Of a DNA stretch of 64,000 nt, positions 48,561 to 60,777 are shown piece after piece. The stretch is from Voacanga thouarsii. Taxonomy: Eukaryota > Streptophyta > Magnoliopsida > Gentianales > Apocynaceae. Location of the stretch: positions 4,214,001 to 4,278,000 of the forward strand of contig JANUWF010002200.1 of the NCBI GenBank assembly GCA_026120185.1. Direction: 5' to 3'. The notes under the pieces were generated by a model. That model worked only from the letters and a program-made list of their open reading frames with translations. It was not told the origin of the DNA and did no database searches. How positions within the stretch are numbered: the stretch's first letter is position 1; each line of letters starts with the position of its first letter. Made by a program: the position numbers and the translations under genes.

Positions 48561-51500
48561 GTCGCAAATCTCAACGACTATACCATCCCTGTCCTGTCTT
48601 CCCTTTCGTTGTGTTTTTTCCCATTTTCTCTATTTTCTTCGGCTAACCCCTCTCAAATCCCTTCCAACCCCGCCGGCGACCTTACCTCCTCATTGGCTGA
48701 ACTACCACCAAAGTTGCAATTCCCTCCCGCCTGGAAAACGTTCGGCGACTTTCATTTGGCATGAGAGTCGACTGCCGCCGGCGCCACTACCGAAACAGCC
48801 TTGATTAAGGGCATTCAAGGTGCAATATTTTGTCCATTTTTAAGGTAACCTCCTACTCTTAGTACAGAAAAGATTCAGGGGATTTAGAGCTTCAATTTGA
48901 TGTAAATTTTTACTGATGAAAACTGAAGAAATGTGGGGTATTTAAGTGTTTAATTTTTGTGTCAGCTGTGTATCAAGGGCTTTCGATTGAAACTGTTTCT
49001 ATTGAAGAAAATTTCTAAAACAATGTATGTTCATGGGGAGGAATTTTCTCTTTTGCAAGCCGTTTGTTGTTGTTGTTTGAGCTGGCTGTACAGGGATGTT
49101 TTGGTCCTTTGAAGGCTTCAATTGGTGTGTTTTGTTGTGGTGAAAAAGGAGCTACAGTGATATGTGTTCATCTGAGTGAAAATGATAAATGAAAGTTGTC
49201 TATACCAGTGTTTGTTAAGGAAAAATTTTTTGTGCTGATTTTGCTTCTCACTTGAAAGCTGTTAATTGATGTATGTATTAGGCTATGAACTGAACCAAGG
49301 GCTCCTAATCATGTCTGAATATATTAGGAAGGTAAAGGAATTGGAATTCAGCAGCTTGTGATGCAAATTAATGCATTAAGCCATGGAATACTAAAGCCGT
49401 TTATAGAAAATGCTGATTTTGGCCTCCATTATACATACTCTATTTTGATGTGTCCAAAGACATTGGATTGAAAAAAAGACTTAAACCACACTTATACTGG
49501 TGCTAAAGAAGAGTTTGGATTGGCTATATGATATATGTCGTGTAGAAGAAATGAAAGAAATAGCTTGAGCAAAGCATGGGCATGACCAGGGAATTCTGGT
49601 TTGATCACTTAATGAAGCTGTTTGATTACATAATAAACTTTGCAAAATTTCTGAGTATTATGGGTTGGAATGAACTTATTTTTTCTGCTAATTGTTTAAA
49701 AAATATTTTAGGATAAGTTTCCCTTAATTTGGAGTTGGGAATTGAAAGTTATGAGCCATCCACAGGCTGCCAAACTGTGACGGATTTGGAATGCTAGAAA
49801 CTTCAAATGAGAACTGAACGAAATGGAAAAAGGACATTGGTATTCCATAATTTGAAATTATAAAGGAATGCCTTAGGGACATTATGGGACTAGGTTGATA
49901 TCATTTAGATTTGTAAAACAAAAGTTGTGATAAAAAAAAAACCAAAGCGTACCACGGAGTGAGAAATGATGGAAATTTATTAAGGATAATGAATACATGT
50001 ATTGTTCTCACTTGCATTAATGAATGATGGGAAGTTAAAAGAATGTAAGAAGACCTTGGATATGTGTTGAAAAAAAAGGGACAATAAATTAATATTTGGA
50101 TTTGGATTAGTTCAAGTGGTGTGTTTCCATTTCTCATAAGAAATGAGGAAGGTTAAAAATTAGTAATTATTTGGGAATATATTTTATTAGCAAAATATGT
50201 TAGTTGTTAACCATAGTGATGCAAGTGTTTGTAGAACATATATTTCTCACATGTTCTGTGACAAAATGAGCATTTTACTTTCACATATGTGCTTCTTTCC
50301 ATGTGTTAATAATAAAGTGTGGAAATTTGAAATTTCTTGTTTTAATGGGACGATGGTAGCCATTTAGTTTCAATGTGATGAGTAGGAGTTTTATGATTGA
50401 TTATATTATGTTTTAGTGTATGAAATTCTGGTTTTTAAAGTAGATGGAAATATCATGATATTGCTGCATTCATTTTGCACTAACAACAAGAAGGGGGGGG
50501 AAGACCTTATCTTGAATTTAATTCTAAATTTTTGTACTGAATGATGGTTTTTTATGTTAGCAAGATGATCTGAAACTTGCTTGTTTGATCCCAGTGTTGG
50601 TTTTAAGTTGTGCAAATGCATTACCTTGTTTTAGTCAAAATACTAGCTTCAAGGATTGGAATTTTGAAAAGAAAATGCAAAAAAATATTATGAAATTCAA
50701 AATGTATAAGGATGTGCCATTACTAGCTTAATTTGATTTTCATCTCAGGTGTTCTCTTACAAAATGGTAAAGAGTATTGTTGTAGAAATAATGGAGTATT
50801 GTCAAGCTATCAGATATTCTGGTACAAATTATTTTAGGCTGTTTGGCCTTGGCATTGCTCATGATTTGTAATTTGTACTATAGTAGCCATATGTTTCAAA
50901 AACTATGTTACACTTATAATTTGTATTATAGTAACCTTATGCTATTGTTACTCACAAGTTAGACCTTTAGTTCTTCATTGATTTGCCCAGACGAACGAGC
51001 TTTTCTTAGGTAAGAAAACACTTGGTAGGCATCTTTAGAATCCCGTGAGTGATGGGTGATCATTCCCCGTGAGTGATGGGTGATTACCCCTAAATTTAGT
51101 ATTGTATATTAAATGTTTTGAGGTTATTTGTGTTTTGTGAGTTTTTTACAATGAAGGGAAACTCTGTCAATTTTTTTTTTTTTAAAATTGAGGTGGCTTA
51201 ATGCCAAGTAATTGTTTAATGACTCTGTCCATATGTTCATTTCTTGTTTTAGCTTTCTTGTGTAGAATACTTTATTGTCTTGAATTTTTTACAATGAATA
51301 TTGTATGAATTGTGGTGGCCTTGCGCCTGGAAAATGTTCAAGTTATAAGGGAAACTCTGTCAATTTTTTTTTTTAAAAATTGAGGTGGCATGCCAAGAGA
51401 TTTTTATTGATTCTTACCTAGTGTATATCCATATGTTGTTTTCATTGTGAAGTTGATCTATGAATGGTGAGCCACATTTTGATGTATATTGCTCTACTTG

Positions 51501-53317
51501 ATAAAGAGAACTATACCTTCTTCTCCTGACAATCTAATGAATGATAATTGTTGACCAACCAATAATTGTTGAGGAGTTTGTTTGATGGGGATAAAAGTAG
51601 AGGAATGTTGGTTTTGTGTTGGAGCTGAATTGGGTCTTGATTTTAAGTTGAGTGTTTGTTGATGGCTTGATTAATCTTGAGTCCTTTGGAAGATTGTATA
51701 AGGTGTTAAGATTTTTGTGGTGTAAATTTTACATGAATTTGTGAAGCAAACTCAACTTAGTAGTCTTTATATCAAAACAGTGAAATCTGTATAGGAACCC
51801 CTGTACAGATACAGAACCCCTGTACAGATGGCCATATTTAAAACCCCCAAAATCCCATTTTCTGACTGAGTTTTCTCATGAGCTTTGGATTGTAGAAACT
51901 TCAAGATGTCAGGGAAATTTTAGATAGTTGAATCATCAAAAATATGCTGTAATTTGTGAGTTATGAATTTTTAAATTTGACTGCGCAAAACAGATTACTG
52001 TTCACCCGAGGCATTATGTAAAGATTATTTGAGTCCTTTTGTGGGAAACTTGGGGAGATAACTATATTGTAATTCTCCTCATATATCAAGGTGTTAAACT
52101 GGAAGTTTTTATAAATAAATAAAATTGTTTCCTTGACTAATTTAATAGATGATTTCAACCCCTATTTTGTATTAAAAACAGAATTTTGTGTTTTAAGTAG
52201 GACAATGAATTTGTTCAAAAGAATACCTATAAATGCTGCAAAATTTGATTTAAATGGATTTTTTGTGATGTTTAGGGTTGTGGGGATTATATTTGTTAAA
52301 ACTTTGATGATTTTCCTATATAGTATGATTTTGAATAATGATACCTTACACCATTACAAAATAAGTCTTTAATGAGAACTCTAATTTTTTGCAAAGCTAT
52401 TTGATTTCTTGATTTGCTTGGTGTATAAATTAGTATAAGTGCTGCTTGATTGAGTGAAATAATTAGAGTTGCATTGTTTATTAGGGTTTGTGTGACTAAT
52501 TAGTGTTTGCATGTTAATTAAGGCTTTGTCTGTCCATTAGTATTAATAAGGAAATAGGAGAAACCTATGCTAAGTGGATTATGGATACTTTAGTAGATTA
52601 TTAGATATTTTGATAGGATGCCTTATAGAGTTAATTAAGCTTTGTCGCTAAGTGCTTTAGATTACTTAAGACCTAAGAAATTCCCTAATTATTCTAGGGT
52701 CTCGATGTTCATTTCTTGTTTTAGCTTTCTTGTGTAGAATACTTTATTGTCTTGAATTTTTTACAATGAATGTTGTGTGAATTGTGGTGGCCTTGCACCT
52801 AGAAAACGTTCAAGTTATAAGGGAAACTCTATCAAATTTTTTAAAAAAAATTGAGGTGGCATGCCAAGATATTGTTATTGATTCTTACCTAGTGTATTTC
52901 CATATATTCTTTTCATTGTGAAGTTGATCTATGCATAGTGAGCCATATTTTGATGTATATTACTCTACTTAATAAAGAGAACTATTTTGCTTATTTTAGC
53001 TTCCTTGTGTAGAACATTTTATTTTATTGATTAATGACCTTGGGATTGTGTGTTTTTTACAATGAATGTTGGGTGAATTGAGGTGGCTTTGTGCCTGGAA
53101 AATGTTCAAGTTATAGGGGAAACTCTGCCAGATTTTTTTTAAAGGATTTAGAATGCACAACTCGATAGCTGATAGTATTTCTTCTGTATCATTATTCAAT
53201 CTTTCTTCCATAATTCATAGCGAGTATACTAGGGTCCTCAACATTCACAATCTACTATCGTTCTTCATTCGAATTATACACGTGCTAATAAGCTACATGG
53301 TTATGGCCTAAATATAG
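48561..53317 (+). other. Non-coding 5' segment of the CACTA
   Basis: There is a possible short leader exon near 48,560-48,840 (CT-rich then GC-rich), then 4.5 kb of T-rich sequence without recognised coding potential. It looks like one or more long introns before the TNP2-like gene. Two 280-bp direct repeats lie inside. Confidence 0.45.
51235..52985 (+). repeat. 280-bp direct repeats, 1.47 kb apart
   Basis: Copy 1 (51235-51514) and copy 2 (52707-52985) both run from gttcatttcttgttttagc to aaagagaactat. They differ at only a few bases. A third partial copy follows at about 52,990-53,145 and a fragment precedes at about 51,110-51,215. They share the block aagggaaactctgtcaa plus a T-run and attgaggtggc. 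Confidence 0.85.
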
Positions 53318-55918
53318 ATGGATGATCGTGGTTGGATGTACAGAATACACGTACAGGGGATTAAAGGAATTACATCTGAGTTTGAACAAGGGGTCAAGCG
53401 ATTCATTGCATATTGTTTGTCAACTGGTCCAGCCTCAGTTATAAGGTGTCTGTGTGGAAAGTGTAAAAATAAGGCGTACTTTTCCCCAGATGAAGTAGAG
53501 CTACACTTGTACAGATTTGGGTTTGTTGCTAATTACAGAAGATGGACTAGTCATAGTGAGGGTATTAATCCGTCGCCAACTACATCAATAACCGACACTT
53601 GTACGACTGCAATCGAGTCAAGCTCTAACAATCTGTATCAAGATATGGTGATTGATGCAGTTGGATATCAATTTCCAACTGGACCTTCATCATCGGAGAA
53701 TGTTGAGGAACTACCAAACCCGGATGCGCAGAAATTTTATGACATGCTGAGAGCTTCAGAAACTTCGATATGGGATGGATGCAAGAATTACAGTACATTA
53801 TCAGTTGTTTTTCGGCTTTTGAATATTAAATTCGAAAACAACGTGTCGGAGAAATGCTTTAATCAGGTGATGCAATTGATGAAGGAGGTATTACCAAGTA
53901 GTAATAAGCTCCCGGATGACTTCTATCAAACAAAGAAGTTGGTATCTGGTCTAGAGCTATCTGTTCAGAAGATAGATGTTTGCCCAAATGGATGTATGCT
54001 CTACTGAAAGGACAACAGTGTTAGGAGGGACTGCAAATTCTGTGGCTATAGCAGGTATCTGGCGAAAAGGAAAGTAGGAAAGGACAAACAACAGAAAGAC
54101 ATTCCTTTCAAGAAAATGTATTACTTCCCATTAACACCCAGATTGTAGAGACTATTTTCATTCTCCACAATAGTGGAGCACATGAGATGGCATGCAGAGA
54201 GTTAATCGGAAGAGGACGTTATGAGCCATCAACGCAATGGTGAAGCTTGGAAACACTTCGACCGTAGTCATCCTGAATTTGTAGCTGAAGTTCGTAATGT
54301 GCATATTGGGTTATGCACAAATGGATTTTCACCATTTGGAATGTCAGGAAAACAATACTCTTGTGTAATATTGCCTTACTCATGTGTAAGTTGGAGAAGA
54401 TCTTTCCACCCAGCTTCTTTGACGTGATGGAGCACCTTATGGTCCACCAGCCATATGAGGCCAGGGTTGGTGGCCCTGTTCAATATAGATGGTGTATCCA
54501 TTCGAGCAGTAAAATATTATGTATTATTATATCTATATATACATCTACTATGTGAATTAGTTCTAATTGTAAAAAATGCATTAGGTTCTTATATCGTTTG
54601 AAGACCAAAGTTAAAAATAAGGCGAGAGTGGAGGGATCAATTTGCAATGCTTACTTAGTTGAAGAGGCATCTACATTCTTTTCCTATTATTTTGAGCCGC
54701 ATGTGCAGACTCGACATACAGCTACGGCTAGGAATGATGAGGGCGTTCATGATACAAACTCAAGTGACACTGTGTGTTCTATATGCGCCGTTCCATGGAG
54801 GGTTTTGGGAAGTATTCACAATACGTATCTTACCCCGAATGAATTTAAGGCTGCCATAAATTACATATACCTAAACTGTGAAGAAGTTCAACCATACATT
54901 ACATAAGTATACCGCTATTGCCTTACATTGCTAGATTTTATACGACAATACTTTGAACGAGTATCCTTATGTGTTCGTTTTGGTCGTTTTAGGAAATTCA
55001 AAAATGACTTGCAGTTGTATGAGCTGAGTATAACAGACCCTGAAGTTGATAGGAGAATAGAGTCGGAGTTTGCAGGATGGTTTAGGACTTATGTGAGTTG
55101 AACATATCCAAAATGAGACTTTAAAATAAATTACATTGATATCGAAGGTGCATTAACACTTTGTTTTTTGCTAGGTTCATGATCCATAAAATCAGGTGAC
55201 TGAACAACACTTAAAAAGCTTGGCCTAGGGACCTTCAAGACAAGTGAAATACTTCCATGGCTACTTCATAAATGGTTTTAGGTTCTATACACATGATCAG
55301 TCATTCGAAAAAAAAATAATTAATAGCGAAGTTTGTGTTAAAGGCGACGGAGATAGTGCCGAAGATTATTATGGAGTGTTGAAGGAGATTGTCGAACTTC
55401 AGTTCCCTGGGACTCCTTGTTTAAAAGTTGTCCTATTCAAGTGTGATTGGTTTGATCCAACGCTAAATCGGGGGGTTAAAATTCATCCTCACTACAAACT
55501 TGTTGACATCAACTGCGAGAGGAATTATCCAAAATATGACCCCTTTGTGTTAGCTCAACAAGCAACTCAAGTGTATGTCCTATCCTACCCGGGGAGCAAA
55601 AGACCAAAATCGGATTAGGTAGTTGTTTGTAAAATGAAAGCTCGACATGTTATTGATGCACCCGTTGTCGAGGCACCATATCAGGAGGAAGTAGATGATG
55701 CGCAGGCAATCAATGTACGTGTTGCGGATGACAACTTTGGAAGATTAGCAGATGAGTCCGGTATTGGAGATACAATCGATTTTATAGATTTGAGTTTAAT
55801 GATAGAGGAAGCACAACCAAACAACGAAAACGATGACGAGGAAGAAAAATGGGAGACAGGATCATCTACAGACGACGATGTGGAAGGCTACTCATCCGAT
55901 GATGACAGAAGTCTATAG
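53318..55918 (+). pseudogene. TNP2-like CACTA transposase, catalytic core deleted
   Basis: The N-terminal transposase-associated domain is present (MDDRGWMYR, CLCGKCKNK, then FGFVANYRRWTSH), as are the following conserved blocks to CPNGCMLY. Stops replace Trp after CMLY (54005) and Gln near 54,147. The frame then jumps from GMSGKQYSC near 54,360 straight to the DUF4218 motif KLEKIFPPSFFDVMEHL at about 54,385. The large transposase_21 core is therefore missing. A DUF4216 region follows (VKYFHGYFINGFRFYT, 55,240; then FKCDWFDP) and an acidic tail. It cannot encode an active transposase. Confidence 0.85.
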
Positions 55919-56062
55919 ACTAGGTTCAAGTTTAACTAATGTATAGATATAATTAGTAGTTCTGCTATCGCTACATTACAAATATTTTAATTTTAAATTT
56001 ATTATATTTTTCTTCTCCTAAAATATGACAATTTTTATGTATTTAAATAATTCCAGATACAT

Positions 56063-57728
56063 ATGGCTTCCGATGCCTCACCCAATGATCGGTCAGCGAC
56101 TCGTGAGTCGTCGAGGGCGGATGAGACACTGTCCCCGAGCATCGCTCTACGTATACCTGCTCCACAGCTATTGCCTCCGGAAGAGGTCCGATCAGAGCAG
56201 GCCTCTACCCCGATCCCAGGTTCTTTAGGGTCCACAGTTGACGCTCCATCTATTGACGACATGCGACTGCTGATTGAGCCAGTTGGTGACTCGTAAGTCG
56301 GCTACATAATTACTTATTATACGCTTTTCTAAATTTTCAAAATTATAACTTGTCTAATATTACAAAATCTATTTTTTCGAAACAGGTTCACACATTCGAT
56401 TCGATGTGTGAGGGAGATTGTTGAGATTTTTAGGCGACACTACACTGGAGCCTATGCTACCTTCTCACAGGTTCCGATTAATGTTCGAAACATGTGGTTT
56501 GATCTTTGGAGTGTGAGTTCGATTTGTAATTATTACTTGTAGTCTTTTTATTATTTTTAATATGTTTTCTTATTTGTAATTACTTGTCACGGCTACTTTG
56601 ATTTTGCAGTCTTTCTTTTATTGGCGCCCCGAACATGCCGTACAGATCCGGGCTAATTGGGAGAAGAAGTGTAAGGCTAGACTTTCGGATGCATTGTCTA
56701 AGGCTCGGAAGAAGCATGGGGGTAGCTGCCCCAAGTGGATTTCCCTAGACCATTGGGCTACTTTATCGGAGCATTGGGGGTTTGATAGGTGGCAGCGTAT
56801 CTCTTCTGCTGCTAAGCGGAATAGATCCACTGGTTAGGCGTCCCACACAGGAGGATCTATTTCTTTTACTGAGCATGAGGAGCAGATGGTAAGTGTAAAA
56901 TTTTTTACTGTTCGGTATATTCGCTATTTTACATTTAATCAATCATAAAAGCTAACATCTAATCATTTCTTGTTACAATGATAGTGGAGACAGTTAGGTC
57001 TTGACTTCAGCTACGTCGACCTCTTCAGACGCGCCCATACGTTCCAGGACGGGCCGAGGAAGGGCCAACATGTCAGTGATCGATCGCGCCACACGCTGGT
57101 AAGAATACACAATCTTATACGTTTTTAAGTTTAATATTATTTATGTTTTGATCGCTAATTTTAAATATTTTATGCGTGTTTCCTTGCCCCAAATTCGACA
57201 GGATACTGTCACTGTTATTATTGAGCGTCACGCGCAGTCGGGTTCCCAGACTGATTCTACGAGCACGGTCGCACCGAGTCGGGTGCCCGATGAGAAGACG
57301 TTGTTCGTCGAGGTGGATGACAGAGCGTGCAAGAAGGGACGCGTATATGGATTGGGCTCCGAGTCTACGAGGGTGAGGTGGAGCAGCCAGCTTCATCTAA
57401 GTCATCGACTTCTTCTACCTCGTTGGATGTGAGCCAGCTGCAGAGAGAGTTACACACTGAGAGGAGGAGGTGGGAGAGAGTTGAGTATCAGGTATAGGTA
57501 TATCGGAGCCACAGCCAGAGCTTGACTGAGTACCTGACGCTTATGTCTCAGAGTTTGAATCTACCTCCACCACTGCCGATGCCAGCTGTTCAGGAGGACG
57601 ATGCTGAGGATGAGGAGGACTTCATCATCAGTCCTCCAGATTCACATCCTGGTCATCAGCCAGGCCCTTCCGATCCACCCCCACCCCCTCCGTCGGCTCC
57701 AGCATCCGCACCGATTCCTGCTTCATAG
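56063..57728 (+). pseudogene. TnpA-like (Ptta/En/Spm, Transposase_24) CACTA gene
   Basis: About five exons (56063-56292, about 56385-56513, about 56610-56889, about 56985-57099, about 57202-57728) carry the conserved blocks: IVEIFRRHYTGAYATFSQVP, FYWRPEHAVQIRANWEKKC, SDALSKARKKHGG, ASHTGGSISFTEH, and a proline-rich end. Such proteins bind the subterminal repeats. A TAG stop before ASHTGG (56,836) and a frameshift near 57,360 before LDVSQLQRELHTERRRW show decay. Confidence 0.8.
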
Positions 57729-57964
57729 TTAGGATATTTAGACTACGTTTTTATGTATTATTCACATTTTTTCATTATTATATTTATTTAGGATATTTAG
57801 ATAATATTTTTATGTATTATTCATATTTGTCATTATTATATCTATTAATAATGACTATTTGGTGGTTTTTTTAATTTAATTAAATTTTGCATTATGTTGA
57901 TAGATGAATTTTTTTCAATTACAGGGCATTTTTTAAACATTTTTAAAAAATATTTTAAAATTAT

Positions 57965-58523
57965 ACAATACTAGCGAGGGATTAGTGACGGATTAAAGGA
58001 AATTAAATTGAGTATCCGTCGCTAATTAGCTTGGGATTAGCGACGGATCACTTAAATCGTAACATAAAAAAGAAATATTCCGTCGCTAATCCCTCGCAAA
58101 TTAGCGATGGACAACTTATATCAAAACATTAAAAAGAAATTTTCCGTCGCTAATCCCTCGTAAATTAGCTTGGGATTAGCGACGGATCACTTAAATCGTA
58201 ACATAAAAAAGAAATATTCCGTCGCTAATACCTAGCAAATTAGCTTGGGATTAGAGACGGAAATGTCCAACTTTTATTAATTACTAAAATAATCCGTCGC
58301 TGATCCCTTTCCGCAAATAGCGATGGATTAGCGAGGTATTTTTTTAGCAGTCAACGACTTCAGCAATGGATTTTTGAAATGGATCTGCGAGGGATTTTTA
58401 CTTTCCGTCGCTGATCCCTTTCTATTTGTGACGGGTTTTTGAATCCATCGCAAATTTTTGCCTTTGCGAGGAGGAAATTAGCGGGGGAATTTTCCCTTGC
58501 TAATTCTTTATTTTCTTGTAGTG
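57965..58523. repeat. Right subterminal repeat array of the CACTA
   Basis: Copies of ttagcgacgga, ccgtcgctaatccctcg and their complements recur every 20-60 bases. An internal segment of about 80 bases (around 58,026-58,095 and 58,158-58,240, with tcacttaaatcgtaacat) is duplicated. Confidence 0.9.
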
Positions 58524-60203
58524 GTTTGAATGACCAGAAAAGGAAGCTAAAAGCTTTCAAATCACCCATACTAGTCCAATGGTGTCTCCACCTCACAATA
58601 GTCCCAGGATTGGAATCCTGCAGGGCAAGCATGTATTTTGGTAGGGCGATCTACGTTGAGGGCCAATCACCATATACAAATTCCATTTGGGCTTCCCAAG
58701 CTTTCTTATAAGAATAACCCGTCATCCACAGTTTCTGAACTTCAACAATAACATCACTCATATGGCATTGAGGGTCATTTAATACTAAATGTGTCATATT
58801 ACGGGCTATGAACCGATGATCCATGTTCCTATGCACATTGTTCATAACTGTAATGACGAATGTGTGTTCTTTATTCAAGACTGTTATCTGCCACTGTCCA
58901 TGAGTCTTCTTATGTATAACGCGAATATGCCAAGAACAAGGATTGCCAGCACTTGAATACTTACACTTAGCATACCAGCAGTCTTTCTTACTCTCCAAGA
59001 CTCTGAATTCCTGACCTGCTTGAATAGACCACTTTCTGACAGCATATATAGCCTTCTTCTTATTCTGAAATCTCATGTTTAGATGCAAATCAATGTCAGT
59101 GTCAGACTAACTTCTTGTAATATCGACTGAGTGCCTGTTGAGTGACTCATTAGCACATGCACCAGACCCTACATTATCAAATATTGGAAATCTTGCTGAT
59201 TGAGAAAAGGTATTAGAAGGCCCTGCTACATCATCAAATATTAGAAATCTTGCTGATTGAGAAATGCTGTTAGACGGCCCCGCTATGTCATTCATGTCAT
59301 CTTGCACTTCACATGCGGGAATGTTTGCTGGAATGCCACTTTCTTCACTCTCATCTGTGTCATGCCAATTCATTGGTCCTTCCGAGCCAGTGAAACAGTC
59401 ACCGTCAGATATATGCAACATTGAATCAACATTTACTGCACCTGTGGCCAAATGCGATTGAGATGCTATATCTGTTGGGATAGTGCTAGCATGCAGTCGG
59501 TTGTCGTCTGCTGGATACGTATCCACCTCCCATCGACTTTGTGTTTGAACCAGTAGTTGCTCGGGGATGATCAAGTTATTCTTTCTTGCCAAACCTTCAG
59601 ATGTGTGACTAACATCGACTGTTTCAGCATTACTACCAGTTGAACTAATATATCCAGTTCCGGTAATATTTAATGTTGCACTTATATTTTCCATCGGTTG
59701 GTAAAATGATTGAGGGCATAAGTTGTTCAAGTCTTCCATCCTTATGCCCGTGGGAAGTTGGGATAATGAATTCATCGTGTACCCCAAACTCATGACCTGG
59801 TTAAGCATTGTCAAGAATGAACCCGTTGGTGGAGATAACCCGGCCAAGTGACCTGTGTGTTGAGATGTCAAGTCAAAATAGCTAACATGAAGTTGGATGC
59901 TCTGTGACTTAAACTCATTTGGCAACATCCATAAAACCTCCATATCATTATCGCTCAACTCATTCACAGCATATTGTTGATTAGATCTATACAGGAATGG
60001 ATGTCGAAGTGTAATCTTCAATACCACGTTTCTCCCTCCCAATCCAAGGTAGTTCTGGACTTTTTCAAGTAGTTCAGAGTACGATATCCGATGTCAGAGT
60101 ATCCAGATTTTTTTAATGGCCCTATCAAACCATATAGACCCTCTATAATCCTACTGAATTTGACAATCCCAAAAAAAACAGAGCACAGGGGGATCCAATG
60201 CAT
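58524..60203 (-). pseudogene. MULE transposase, N-terminal half
   Basis: The first part (about 60,203 to 59,107) has GGRNVVLKITLRHPFLY and a long variable acidic region with duplicated AGPSN.ISQSARF units. Next comes the MULE DNA-binding domain (58,651-59,088): RFQNKKKAIYAVRKWSI, then CWYAKCKY, GNPCSWHIR and YSYKKAWEAQM. The frame runs on to LKAFSFLFWSFKP at the CACTA junction. A TAG after GDWPST (about 58,650) and a frame change near 60,030-60,060 interrupt it. It continues at 47,177 on the other side of the CACTA. Confidence 0.87.
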
Positions 60204-60486
60204 TCATCATTACAATGTGGGCACAATCTGATAAATGTGAGGAAATAATGAAAATGAGTAAGTAATATGAAAGAATGACTTGTAAAATTTTAAATAAAAT
60301 CAACCGGAATGTATTGATGTTACCTTTTTAAGTAGATTGAAGTCCAAAATCAATAGGCCCAATCTGAGCTACCCATCAAACACCCATTTCGCAGCAGTAT
60401 TACAATGTTGCTGAGTCTTGCGCAAAAATGAAATGCATCTTCAAATCTGGTCGTAGAGGAAGCTGGGTTTTGAAATCTGCTCGTAT

Positions 60487-60511
60487 AGGTCGCATTCCAT
60501 AAATGCGACCT
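60487..60511. repeat. Hairpin with GGTCGCATT stem, second copy
   Basis: aggtcgcatt and aatgcgacct pair across a short loop. The segment, including preceding cgtata and a following T run, resembles 45,690-45,745 in the same orientation. Confidence 0.8.
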
Positions 60512-60777
60512 TGAATTTGTTTTTTTTTTTTTCACTTCCTGCCCAAAATGAAATCTATAACCTTTACACTATAAGCAAAGTCCAAACGTAGAGTACCAAA
60601 CAAAATGAAATCCATAACCTGTACATTATAAACAAAGTCCAAAAATAGAGTACCAAACGAAATGAAATCCCATAATCTGTGCACTATAAACAAAGTCCAA
60701 AAGCAGAGTATCAAAAAACAAAATCATTCCCTAACAAATGGTATATGAAGTACAGAGTATTTCTTAACATCAAGTAC

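Larger units (their letters stand above)
47181..58523 (+). mobile_element. Complete CACTA (En/Spm-type) transposon, 11.3 kb
   Basis: It starts CACTACAAGAAAA at 47181 and ends TTTTCTTGTAGTG at 58523. The inverted ends stay related for about 30 bp. A 3-bp target duplication gtt flanks it (47178-47180 and 58524-58526). Dense subterminal repeats of the ttagcgagggattagcgacgg type fill both ends. It carries a TNP2-like and a TnpA-like gene, both on the plus strand. It sits inside the MULE transposase reading frame. Confidence 0.96.
45590..60530 (-). mobile_element. Mutator-like element (MULE) carrying a nested CACTA
   Basis: The two halves of one transposase gene lie at 58524-60203 and 46000-47177, both on the minus strand and interrupted by the CACTA. 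Similar hairpin-forming segments (ggtcgcatt...aatgcgacc) occur at 45703-45731 and 60487-60511 and may lie near the termini. They are in the same orientation rather than clear terminal inverted repeats, so the ends given are estimates. The 9-bp duplication expected of Mutator elements was not found. Confidence 0.6.

Noticed and set aside
56025..56262. Alternative frames over the TnpA-like first exon
   Set aside because: Only the frame starting at 56063 continues into the conserved downstream exons.
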